Source: Symbiodinium natans (taxonomy: Eukaryota > Sar > Dinophyceae > Suessiales > Symbiodiniaceae). From it: a stretch of DNA of 52,500 nt. The translations under genes and the position numbers were made by a program. Location: the NCBI GenBank assembly GCA_905221605.1, contig CAJNDS010002198.1:356676-409175 (forward strand), written 5' to 3'. A model generated the notes under the pieces. The model saw nothing but the letters and a program-made list of their open reading frames with translations. It was not told the origin of the DNA and searched no databases. The stretch's first letter is position 1, and the number at the start of each line of letters is the position of its first letter. Positions 31,201 to 40,500 of the stretch are shown here, in pieces.

Positions 31201-32700
31201 CCTGCTGAATCTACCGGTTTGGTGAAGTTCAACGAGGGCTTCGGGGTAAATACTAAGTCGGTCGAGGGGTGATGCGAGTAGCCAACGTGTGTACAACTGT
31301 TTCGCCTCACGCAACACGTCTCCCCACCACTCACGCGCGCCCTGACTCAACGACGACATGGTGGGACCCAACGTTGCCAGCCAATCACCTGCAGTAATAC
31401 TGGAGTTAGTAGGATCATACTTGTCAAGTTGAGGAAGCTCAGGCACGTACTTGATGGGTTCTTCAGGTTGCATTTCGGCTTGAGCTCTAAGGCCTGGAGG
31501 TGGGGGTGGCCTAATTTCAGTACCTCCTGGGCTCATTGGGTATTTCAACCCACTGCTGACACCTACGGCCTTTCGAGCAGGGCTACTTCTACCTCTGTCC
31601 TGACCGGGCTGCTTTCTTAAGAATTCGGGAATGGGTGGAGGCTCACCGGGACGCAAGGCATCTTGATACAGCTGAACATAGTTCTCATACCCAAAGTTAC
31701 CCATGTCAAGAGGTCCTGACAAGCTTGCAGCAGCTCCTCCAGATTGACGAGCTCTTTGAGGGCTATCACTACGAGTCCTAGGCTCTCGTCCTCGCTTTGG
31801 GGATTTATCGGGGGTGACGGGTACGAAGGGTGACCTAGCCCTTGGGTTCAAGACCTCAGCTACGGACACGGCCCTTGCCGGTCGTGTTGGGGCCTGTTTC
31901 TCAAGTTTCAATCCTTCGGGCGTGACTCGCCAGGCGTACTTTGACCCTTCCACTTCCACCACACCCGCACTTGGAGCCTGGGCCTGGGCCTCAGTTGGTG
32001 GTCCCATTTGACCCCCTCTCCCGCCCGACCCCGTCCCAGCTTCCCCAAGGTCAGCCGGCTTGCCTGTCACAGCTGGTGTGCCAACGAACTGAGGAGGAAA
32101 CACAGCCTTCGGACGTGGCTCAGGGACACTAGAGCTTGCACCTGCAGACGATGACGATGCTTTGGAGCTCTCCAGCTTATCCATTCGCTCCACCAAAGAC
32201 TGCTGGCCTTGCATCAGCACACGCAGCATTGACGCCAGATCGCCAAAAGGATCTCTGCTCCCGGACTGGGTCTCAGCAGGCGGCGCGGAATAATCAGGAA
32301 CTAACTCTCTGTCATCAACTTCTCTCAGACCCAATGCTTCAAGGCCTTTCATTGTACCACGCTCCATAGCCGAAAACTCACTCAATCCAGTAACGCTGTA
32401 GTGACCTGGTGATGCATCCCGGGCAACTTGTGCCTCCGGTTCCTGCTGCTGCGCAGGGTTGATACTACGTAGTTCTTCTGCAGGCTGTGGGACACTCTCC
32501 TGCGGAACAGCATCTCCTGCTCCGGCCTCAGGAGTTTCCTGGGCTTGAGGTCCAAGCTCATATGGCGGTTCACGTTCTGACTCATCGCCTTCCCTTATGG
32601 CTGCACCTCCTTCCCCAGGGTCGTCCTGCACGACCTGTTGTGCACGGCGAAATTCCTGCTGTACTGCATCTGACCAGAAAGGGTTCGGGAAGTTTGCCAT
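28279..32700 (-). CDS. Copia-type Gag-protease-methyltransferase-like-integrase polyprotein
   Basis: 1473 codons from an ATG 53 bp after the 5' LTR. Order: disordered Pro/Gln-rich N-terminus with a short heptad-like segment (155-180). Gag core about 420-650 (GDWLATLGPTMSS, REWWGDVL). CCCH zinc finger C690-C699-C705-H709. CCHC knuckle C719-C722-H727-C732. Aspartic protease LIDSGASA (Asp847). C5-methyltransferase-like domain about 1040-1310. HHCC zinc site H1328-H1333-C1340-C1343. First integrase Asp1367 (LSLDCPGP). It ends in an acidic linker at a TGA that overlaps the next ATG. Gag-pol in one frame is normal for copia. The extra domain and the CCCH finger are not. Confidence 0.9.
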   Translation of the reverse strand: MANFPNPFWSDAVQQEFRRAQQVVQDDPGEGGAAIREGDESEREPPYELGPQAQETPEAGAGDAVPQESVPQPAEELRSINPAQQQEPEAQVARDASPGHYSVTGLSEFSAMERGTMKGLEALGLREVDDRELVPDYSAPPAETQSGSRDPFGDLASMLRVLMQGQQSLVERMDKLESSKASSSSAGASSSVPEPRPKAVFPPQFVGTPAVTGKPADLGEAGTGSGGRGGQMGPPTEAQAQAPSAGVVEVEGSKYAWRVTPEGLKLEKQAPTRPARAVSVAEVLNPRARSPFVPVTPDKSPKRGREPRTRSDSPQRARQSGGAAASLSGPLDMGNFGYENYVQLYQDALRPGEPPPIPEFLRKQPGQDRGRSSPARKAVGVSSGLKYPMSPGGTEIRPPPPPGLRAQAEMQPEEPIKYVPELPQLDKYDPTNSSITAGDWLATLGPTMSSLSQGAREWWGDVLREAKQLYTRWLLASPLDRLSIYPEALVELHQTGRFSRVEQKAVPMLLKCVGADLREDIVTSRLFSTAAIVYKTMCKYQPGGSAEREQLLNYITHPGSSATAHAAVKAIRKWRRWIVRSTEVGLNLPDPSLQVKGLDSLHPPNLSTSSLFRLQTFRTNHLLDQVPNQDAVSKYAELLLAECEAAALSEDPKKHKVARVETPGGGESKGKGAEAKGGGKGGKGNPKPACKHWMTEAGCHYADKCHFTHAPIGKGTGRCFLCSATGHMKDACPRKNPEAAKVEDTLPKAKGKGGTKSAKKAEAASAAESAQAASAGSGEGQLGASSAQMMQEATNLLRSLQLKALNVGAELVPELFQNDRASFEPSDAAHLGVPDGRGLSCKYGLIDSGASACLRPKLEGEDLSALRRREVNLASGSAMLWVNSLGTLVTDQEAEPIVSLGQLIELGCRLDWSGRRCVLAHPQRGKIEVLTTSGCPRVSETEAYKLIAEIEQHRMWSFANDLCARTLEIRTAHNTEIELLDKLIHDVRVDGDVGSALHVAAGRMWPQIPNDVKSAVAAWPEQSHETLVWNRRFRRKLKKAGKVVLNLFAGESRRQIEDAVTAAGGVCVSVDLKEDLMNPLTYRYLLELVCSGKVDAVLGGPPCGPFSRCRFREGGPPPLRARDGPHVHGLPGLTPSQQSQVYESDVLLHRMYMLALLASRAVTWVDGTADECIKRVGSTSAGDAGTYTFRSRCWVLFENPQDPQSYLSPEVMEHEAPDGYPSMWATPSYLAVERLLGLKQIHGDQGPLGHPKRKPTTWASTQPMSAMSVRGPGWQGEGVGDPNQSTVGESARWAAWAPGALRIVCAQLEAVVSGSPKLKLSKISFEAHVKNGHWPPLRTCRDCVIGTATQRQHRRVRAPQAFVLSLDCPGPYKKSQDELSHRRRYLLTAVYTVPVDVRGRPLLAESQTPANPDEERASQVDLGNEPDEPREVEAEPDNQPGLDGDGDPGVPRVGPDGQRGSKCHEFRVRGRVR
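28771..29583 (-). other. C5-cytosine-methyltransferase-like domain
   Basis: Residues about 1040-1310 of the gag-pol ORF. VVLNLFAGES is the S-adenosylmethionine-binding motif I and VSVDLKED the acidic motif II region. VDAVLGGPPCGPFS is motif IV with the candidate nucleophile Cys1103. WVLFENPQDP stands where C5-methyltransferases have ENV. GPLGHPKRKPTT follows. The spacing from motif I to IV is about 50 residues, as in the family. The ENV-to-ENP change and the unclear target-recognition region make activity uncertain. Confidence 0.65.
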
Positions 32701-32736
32701 GGCAAGGTCTACTGTCTACAGGGCCCTTTTACTTAG

Positions 32737-32752
32737 CGTTGGGCTCATAACC
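32737..32752 (-). promoter_or_regulatory. Primer binding site for half initiator tRNA-Met
   Basis: The minus strand directly after the 5' LTR reads GGTTATGAGCCCAACG. The plus strand here, CGTTGGGCTCATAACC, looks like an initiator tRNA-Met anticodon arm with the CAT anticodon. Drosophila copia is known to prime from a 5' half-fragment of this tRNA ending in that arm. Confidence 0.8.
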
Positions 32753-32982
32753 CTCGCGTGGGCAGGAAGCTCCACAGCGGGGTTACGCAGGGCTCTCCTT
32801 TTTGCCACCAAGCAGCAACACAAAACAAGACAAGAAAGAAGGTGACTTCTGGTATCTTTGCTTCTACTGTACACTATACATGCTGACTTCTAAAAATATC
32901 TTGTGGGTGTGGCAGGGCTCCTGTGTAGACCTTAAGCCAAACACCGCACATGATTATGAGGTTGAATGCTTCCACACTCGCG
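32753..32982 (-). repeat. 5' LTR of the copia-type element
   Basis: 230 bp, apparently identical to 22574-22803. It carries the presumed promoter; the T-rich box is at 32890-32899. It adjoins the primer site on one side and resumed TTTAGGG repeats on the other. Confidence 0.9.
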
Positions 32983-32987
32983 AGGGT
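32983..32987. repeat. Target-site duplication, right copy (AGGGT)
   Basis: Right partner of 22569-22573. Confidence 0.65.
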
Positions 32988-34840
32988 TTAGGGTTTAGGG
33001 TTGGATCAAGTTATGGGCCTTGCGGCCCTCTGCAGCGCACATTCAGGGTTTACCCCTAAGCCCAAAAAAGGGCAGAAACACTAAACCATAGAAGTCTTGG
33101 CTTCGATTTCTTGAGAAAAACTGATGGCTTCTCGCGGAGGGAAGAAGCCAAGCTGTAAGTCAGTTTAGGGTTGGGGTTTACGGTTTTAGGGCTTAGGGCT
33201 TCAGGTTTCAGGGTTCAGGGTTCAGGGTTTCAAGGTGCATAAGCCCGGACTTTTCACACAACATGGAAGGGAACTGATAGATTCCGTAGCTGGGGTCCGG
33301 ACATGACGTGTAGAGCACCCAAGACAGCAAAGTGACAACACAAACTCTTAGCTGGCTGTATCGATTTATTCGTTTCTATTCATTGTACTGAAATGTGCAG
33401 TTCTACTTATATGTTTACCTAGTGATTCAGGTATTTCTGCATTTCTACTGACATAAGGTGCAGATTGCAATACGCACGCCGCCCTGGGAAAAATCGTAGA
33501 GCATGCGGCCCAGGGGCGCTTCAGGGACATCTCGCGCGCCTCGTGCCTGGCACAAGCCTTGGGGGGGGCGGTCTCGCTGAACGGAGTTTCGGGTTCAGGG
33601 TTTAGGGTTTAGAGTTTAGGTTTAGGGTTTAGGGTTTAGGGTTTAGGGTCTAGGGTCTAGGGTTTAGGGTTTAGGGTTTAGGGTTTAGGGTTTAGGGTTT
33701 AGGGTTTAGGGTTTAGGGTTTAGGGCTAGGGTTTAGGTTTAGGGTTTAGGGTTTAGTGTTTAGGGTTTAGGGTTTAGGGTTTAGGGTTTAGGGCTAGGGT
33801 TTTCAAGCTTCGAGTAAAACCTGACTCCGAAAACTCAAATTCTGAACACACTTGGTCAAACGCCCACACCGGAGACAATGTGACCCCGCATCTCGCGAGC
33901 CCAGCCGCCCGCTTACTTAGCACGCTTCAACCCCTTAGTGTTCATACACTGTGGGGGCCTAACGCCTAACACCCGAAAACCCCCACGAACCTGAAGCGCC
34001 CTCCCCTCTCGTACATGAAACCCGAATCCTCAGCATCATGGACCAGCAGTCCACTGCAACCCCTAATGCCAAGCCCTAATCCCTAAAGCCTAAACACTAA
34101 ACCCCCGCAAAACCCCTAAACCCCGAAAGAGCCCGCACCCGAGGCTCGGAAGCCCCTAAAGACCCCAAAGACCCCATGAGCCCCCCGACACCCCCCTAAC
34201 CCTGCCTCTAAACTAAACCCCTAAACCCCCTGAGCCCTCACCCCTGAATCCCCCCATAAACCCCTAAACCCAAGCCCCTAAACCCCAAACCCCTACAAAC
34301 CCCTAAACTGCCTACAAACCCCTAACCCGCCCTATAAACCCCTAAACCCCCCTATAAACCCCACTAGACCCCCCGCAAAACCCTAAACCCCAAACCCTAA
34401 ACCCCAAACCCTAAACCCCAAACCCTAAACTTCAAACCCTAAACCCTAAACCCTAAACCCCAAGCCCCCCACAGCCCCCCGCCGGCCTTGGCCCAGCTCA
34501 GCCGTGGCACCGCCGGCCCCCGGCTCTGCGCCGAGGCCAGCGCCGACACCTCTGCCAGGTTTTTTGGGACTTTTTTGGGGGTTTAGGGTTTAGGGTTTAG
34601 GGTTTAGGGTTCTCAGGGTTCAGGGTTTAGGGTTTAATGTTTGGGGTTTGGGGTTTAGGGTTTAGGGTTTGGGGTTTAGGGTTTGGGGCTTAGGGTTTAG
34701 GGCTTAGGGTTTAGGGTTTAAGGCTTAGGGCTCATGGTGTAGGCTTAGGGCTTAGGGCTTGGGCTTAGGGCTTAGGGCTTAGGGCTTTGGGCTTAGGGTG
34801 TAGGGTTTAGAGTTTAGGGTTTAGGGTGTAGCAGGGGCTA
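32983..34840. repeat. Mosaic of telomere-like arrays
   Basis: Resumed target array 32983-33003. Unique island 33004-33590 with no supported gene. TTTAGGG array 33590-33805. Island 33806-34075. Degenerate CCCTAAA/CCCCTAAA stretch 34080-34460. GC-rich island 34470-34560. Degenerate TTTAGGG/CTTAGGG array 34575-34835. Confidence 0.8.
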
Positions 34841-35445
34841 CCACTGGCCTTTGTACTTAGACGCATGTAATATAGGGGCCTGTTGAATTTAAAGGGGGTT
34901 TTAAGTTTGGGGGTTTGGGGCATTTAGGGCTTTAGGAGTTGTGGGGTCTTGTAGGGGGTCTAGGGTGTTTAGGGCGTACGTTGTATTTGCGCAGGGGCAA
35001 AAAACGGGGATAGTGTTGGCAAAATATTTGAGCTCCGTAGCACACTTTTCAATCATCATGTCTGCAAGGCCTTCCAGCCAAGGAAAGCATTCGGCAGCAC
35101 ATCGGCGTCCATTGGCAAGGCTTTTTTTCAGCGGAAATGTTGCTCATGCAAAGATGGTGCCCCTTCAATGCCTGAGCCTGACATGCGGTTCTTCTAGTCT
35201 GCAAAGCGCATCATCTTGAGACGAATGAGGTAGGGTCTTTATGCAGGGTGCCTTACAGATGTTGGCGAGAGCTGATGGGTTATCCGTTTAGGGATACAAG
35301 TATTGAGCAACAAAACTTGCCACACAAGGGCATAGGCAGTACATCCTAGCCGTTTGTTCATGGGGATGGTGTGCACCGAATTCACGCTGCGAGCAGCGGC
35401 ACAGGCGCAGGTTTTGAAGCCATCAAAGCAAAACGCCATACGATC
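34841..35445. other. Unique region, weak ORFs only
   Basis: A plus ORF (34941-35219, 92 codons) and a minus ORF (35239-35448) have no recognisable motif and no coding support. Confidence 0.45.
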
Positions 35446-37015
35446 CAAAACCCTGAGCCCTGAACCCTAAACCCTAAACCCTAAACCATAAACCCTAGCC
35501 CTAGGCCCTAAACCCTAAACCCTAAAACCCTAAACCCTATGTGGCTTGAAGAGCAATGACTCTAAGCCCGAAACCCTACGCAGAGCTGACACCGCCAAGC
35601 ACCGGACATCACGCTGTCGTCAACTATCTGAGGAACACCAAGTGGGGGGTTACGATGATAAGGGACCCCTAATATCGACCCCCCAAAATAGTAGGAATCC
35701 CTTATGGTAAGGACCCTGACAAGGTACCCCCTAATATCGCACACTCCCCATGTCGGTTGAAGGAGGTCGTCCTCCATCAGCGCTTCCCTCTCCTCCTGGC
35801 GTCGGCGTAAGCGCAATGAAAAGCCAGAGAAGTACCCACCCGTCTATGGACTCCAGCATGATGACTGCAGAATATGTTCAGTTTCCGACCCGACGCTTTC
35901 AATCTCCCACCCTCGGAAACTTCGAAAAGAAGCACTTGGCTCTAAAAATATTCTCTTCGTTTGTGCTCCGACATAGACTGGCCGAAGGGAGATGTAGTAG
36001 ACGAGCCAGGGTTTGGGTTTAGGGTTTAGGGTTTAGGGTTTAGGTTTTAGGGTTTAGGGTTTAGGCTTTAGGGTTCATATGCATATGTAGCCTCAAACCC
36101 TAAACACCCTAAACACCCTAAACCCCCTAAACCCCCTAAACACCCTAAACACCCTAAACACCCTAAACACCCTAAACACCGAAGCACCCTCCACCGTACA
36201 CCCGAAATGCTAAGCCGACACCCTTTCAGTTCAGCTTGCCGTCCTGCACAGTTCTAGGGCCAAGGCGTTGGGACTTCGAAGCTTCCTAGCTTCAGGGTGT
36301 CGTGGACCCTAAACCCTAAACCCAAAACCCAAAACCCTAAACCCTCAACCCTAAGCCCTAAACCCTAAACCCTAAACCCAGACCCTAAACCCTAAACGCT
36401 AAACCCTAAACCCTGAACCCTGAACCCTGGACCCTTCCCCTAAAGGGTACTACTGGTGAGTGAGTGAGTGAGTGAGTGAGTGGACGTCCGGCCAACGGAA
36501 ACGTTCCCTCCCGCCATCTCTTCCCCCCTCCCCGCTTGCGTCATTGGGGAGATCCGGCAAGAGTTCGACTCTCCGAGCCCCTCAATCCGAGCTGGGAATA
36601 ACGCCACCCGAACCTCCATGGGCCCGACCCCCCAAGCCGTGCGGCTTGGGTTGGATTCGGGCACTTAGGCAAGACAGCCCACTTCACAGGAACAGAAACT
36701 CTTCCCCTTGCGATCCCTCACAAAGGTACTAAGCTGCGGAGACAGGGCTTGGGGTGCGGGGTGGTCGTACCAAACACGCACACACGCACCGGCAGCAAGA
36801 CTAAGAGAAAAAGCAAGTTCAGCTAATCTCGTTTTGGCTGCACAAACTCCAACAGTATCCCCTTGGCATGCGGGGCAATGCCTGCAACTCAAGGCACCGG
36901 CCCCGAGGGTACTACTACTCCAAAAGCCCAACAGCCCCCAGCTTCCTCGGAGGTGGAGGGCAGGTGCATGTACGCGTCCTCCAGCCGCCTGCAGCGTTGT
37001 GGCGAGGGTTTAGGA
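35446..37015. repeat. Mosaic with microsatellite and variant arrays
   Basis: CCCTAAA arrays near 35445-35545 and 36305-36430. TTTAGGG array 36008-36076. CCCTAAACA nonamer array 36093-36182. (GAGT)n microsatellite 36457-36482. The islands 35550-36000 and 36485-37005 contain short ORFs only. A word CCCTAATATCG is repeated at about 35666 and 35728. Confidence 0.7.
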
Positions 37016-37225
37016 CTTAGGGTTTAGGGTTTAGGGTTTAGGGTTTAGGGTTTAGGGTTTAGGGTTTAGGGTTTAGGGTTTAGGGTTTAGGGTTTAGGGT
37101 TTAGGGTTTAGGGTTTAGGGTTTAGGGTTTAGGGTTTAGGGTTTAGGGTGTAGGGTTCAGCGTTCAGGGTTCAGGGTTTAGGGTTCAGGGTTCAGGGTTC
37201 AGGGTGTAGGGTTTAGGGTTTAGGA
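37016..37225 (+). repeat. TTTAGGG array
   Basis: About 29 units, near perfect until about 37150, then TTCAGGG variants. Confidence 0.95.
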
Positions 37226-40200
37226 AAACAGCTGTGAAACATTATCCTGAGCCCAAACTTACAGACCAAGAAAGGTGTTAGGTTTGCCTGTAGGGGGTTC
37301 GGGTTCAGGGCAACTGGGAAGCATGGCATTTAGGGTTCAAAAAAAACCGAAACCCTAGCCAATCTGCATCCCCGGACGGTGCCTCTGCGGCGAAGTGAGG
37401 TAGGTCCTGAGGCGATGGGCGGGCTCACTCTAAATCCGACGGCCCTAAACCCTAAACCCTAAACCCCAAAACCCTAAACCCTAAACCGCAAGGCATGAGA
37501 CCAAAGCCTGAAACCCTAAACCCCAAACCCTGGCGCCCTAAACCTGCAGTCAGTCCACGCGGGGATCTCTTTCAAAGAGTCGGGGCCGTGCTAGGAGCCC
37601 TAACCGCTAAGCCCTCAACCCTAAACCCCAAACTCGAAACCCTAAACCCTAAACTTAAACCCCAAACCCCAAACCCCAAACCCCAAACCCCAAACCCTAA
37701 ACCCTAAACCCTAGACCCTAGACCCTAGACCCTAAACCCTAAACCCTAAACCCTGAGCAGCAGCTTCTCTAAGAGCCCTAAGCCTGAGCCCCGGGCACCG
37801 GGACCTTCGATGGCTCGCTGTGGGCTCGGCCATGGGCCGGGGGGTTCCGGCCTGCGCCAAGTCGTTGGCTTTTAGGGTTTAGGGTTTAGGGTTCAGGGTT
37901 CGGGGTTTAGGGTTTAGGGTTCAGGGTTCAGGGTTTAGGGTTTAGGGTTTAGGGTTTAGGGTTCAGGGTTTAGGGTTTAGGGTTTAGGGTTTAGGGTTTA
38001 GGGTTTAGGGGTTTAGGGGGTTTAGGGTTGAGGGCTCCTAAAACGGCTGTCGGGCGAGTTTCGGGGGTGTTGTGGCTTCGGGGGTGTGGGGTTGCGGGTT
38101 TGGTTTCAGGCTTCGGTGAGCCCTCAACCCTAAACCCTAAACCCTAAACCCTAAACCCTACGTAAGCAGTTTGTGACAGCTCGGCTGTTGGGCTTTCCAG
38201 TTCTTACAGGAGGCTGACGGCTAAACCGCTGCCACACGACAAGGTCGAGCCCAACGATGCTTTAGGGTTTAGGGTTCAGGGTTCAGGGTTCAGGGTTCAG
38301 GGTTTAGGGTTTAGGGTTTAGGGTTTAGGGTTTAGGGTTTAGGGTTTAGGGTTTAGGGTTTAGGGTTTAGGGTTTAGGGTTTAGGGTTTAGGGTTTAGGG
38401 TTTAGGCACCCAAACTGCTTGAGGCTTCTGTGTGCAAGATGCAGCATGGCCCAGCTTGGCCACGATGCCCAACCTTTCCCCCCAGCTTTGCCGGATCCTG
38501 TGTTGCAAGTTGGCCGGTCTGCTTTCAGAAAGATGTCAAAGTCGTTAACACACCAAAGCCCTAGACACTAAACTCCCTAAACTCTGAGCAACTGCCACGA
38601 GGCGATGGACGGCGAATGTGTCTTCGGGCCAATCTGCAGCTGGTGATAATTAAGCGCCAAGCTTAGGCAACCAATATCTCACTACGTCAGTGGAGGGTGC
38701 ACAGGACCCTAAACCTGCCAGCTTGTGTGAAAGCTCCTCTGCGAAGTTGGATGGATGGGAGGGAACGTGCCTCACACCCCCCGCTCAGAGTACATGTTCC
38801 CATTGTGTGTACTGTCGCAATTTGTCATGTGCTGACGCTTTCTTTTCATCTTGAACCATCTATCCCATATACTAAACAGCATATGCAAAGGACTATGAAG
38901 TATTGTACATGGTGAGGGACATCGACATGTTAGGGGGGCGGGGGGGGGAAGATGAAACTATCCAGGCTCGAATGGCCTCCACCTAGCCCCCTAACCCTAA
39001 GAGAAAATCTCTCCCAAATAGTAGGGGCCTTGTAGGAAAGCGGAGTATGGAGGCGCAAGCACTCAGCTTGAAGACCTCACCTCAAGCCCTAAATCCTAAA
39101 CCCTAAACCCTAAACCCTAAACCCTAAACCCCGAAAAGCCCTAAACCCTAAACCCCTCAAGAAGGCTTTTTTGGGCCCTCACCGTGCGAAGCCACCGAGG
39201 CATATGCGGCGGCGGCCTGGCCCGTGGATGGGGGGAAAGAGTGGCACTTTTTTGGTTTTAGGGTTCAGGGTTTAGGGTTTAGGGTTTAGGGTTTAGGGTT
39301 TAGGGTTTAGGTTTAGGGTTGAGGGTTGAGGGTTGAGGGTTGAGGGTTTAAGGTTTAGGGGGTTTAGGGTTTGGGCCTGGCATCCCGAACCACGCTACCC
39401 TGCCTGGAGCTTGGGCGCTTAGGGGTCATATTTTAGGGACCTATCTAAATCGGAATGGTGTTTTGGTTCGTTTATATTGCCGCGTAGAAAGTTCACAAGA
39501 GTTCTGGTAAGTACTTCGCTCCGAAGTGAGAAACTTAAGACATGCTCAGGGCAGCCCTAAACCCCTAAACCCCTAAACCCCTAAACCCTAAACCCTAAAC
39601 CCTAAACCCTAAACCCCAAACCCGCCTGATATGGGCTCAGCTTCTGCTTGATCAGCTGGCTCTGGATCTCATCAGGCGCGAGCCTTCAGGGGCAGTGGCA
39701 CTTCGCCCTGGACTTGCCTTTCCACCCTATACCCTAAACCCTAAACCCTAAACCCTAAACCCTAAACCCTAAACCCTAACCCATGTTCTTTCAGCCTAAG
39801 CTGTGCGGAATGACAAGGGGGCGAAGGTGAGCCAACGCGTCACACATGGCCGATTCCGCTGCCTTGGACAAGATCCGGAGTTGCTGTTGGCCTGAGGACA
39901 ACGAGCTGAGGGTTCTGGGGTCAGGGTTCAGGGTTAGGGTTTAGGGGTTTAGGGATTAGGGTTTCGGGCTAAGGGGTGCAGGGTTTAGGGTTCAGGGTTT
40001 GGGGATAAGGGTTTAGCGATGAGGGCTCTCTTCAAGCCAAAAAACCTACATGTCGCTGGCCCGAAGCCCTAAACGCTAAACCTTCATCCGAAAAATCACT
40101 TTCAATTATAAGCCCTAAATTCCCTGCGCCCTAAAATCTCCTAAACCCTAAACCCTAAACCCTAAACCCCAAACCTGGCTTCAACAAGGCCTCTCCAGAC

Positions 40201-40296
40201 TGCGCCGCCGCTGGTGCAGGGGGTGGCCGCGAAGGCGCCGGTGCGGAGGGCGGCCGGGAGCGTGGCCTACACCAACCGACTTGGCCCTGACCTACC
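37226..40296. repeat. Mosaic of telomere-like arrays
   Basis: CCCTAAA-type arrays: 37440-37490, 37620-37755 (with CCCCAAA and CCCTAGA), 38121-38160, 39086-39152, 39553-39625, 39727-39780 and 40140-40175. TTTAGGG-type arrays: 37868-38035 (with TTCAGGG), 38262-38405, 39255-39375 (with TTGAGGG) and 39900-40022. The longest island, 38410-39080, has only a 72-codon plus ORF without motifs. Confidence 0.8.
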
Positions 40297-40500
40297 GTTT
40301 AGGGTTTAGGGTTTAGGGTTTAGGGTTTAGGGTTTAGGGTTTAGGGTTTAGGGTTTAGGGTTTAGGGTTTAGGGTTTAGGGTTTAGGGTTTAGGGTTAGG
40401 TTTAGGGTTTAGGGTTTAGGGTTTAGGGTTTAGGGTTTAGGGTTTAGGGTTTAGGGTTTAGGGTTTAGGGTTTAGGGTTTAGGGTTTATAAGGGTTTAGG
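40297..40500 (+). repeat. TTTAGGG array
   Basis: About 28 heptamers, near perfect, with single slips near 40396 and 40488. Confidence 0.95.

Larger units (their letters stand above)
22574..32982 (-). mobile_element. Ty1/copia-type LTR retrotransposon with methyltransferase-like and TET/JBP-like domains
   Basis: A 10,409-bp element read on the minus strand. Order: 5' LTR (32753-32982), primer site, gag, protease, C5-methyltransferase-like domain, HHCC and DDE integrase, TET/JBP-like dioxygenase domain, RT, RNase H, a tail with hydrophobic segments, polypurine tract and 3' LTR (22574-22803). Integrase upstream of RT defines the copia order. The LTRs appear identical by eye, which suggests recent insertion. 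The reading frame is nevertheless broken at about 28280, 27590, 25815, 23500-23590 and 23110, with an in-frame TGA at 24300-24302. As assembled it is non-autonomous unless the shifts are sequencing errors or programmed. Confidence 0.93.

Noticed and set aside
32737-32752. tRNA-Met-like anticodon arm as a tRNA gene
   Set aside because: Only the arm is present; there is no acceptor stem, D or T arm. Its position beside the LTR explains it as a primer site.
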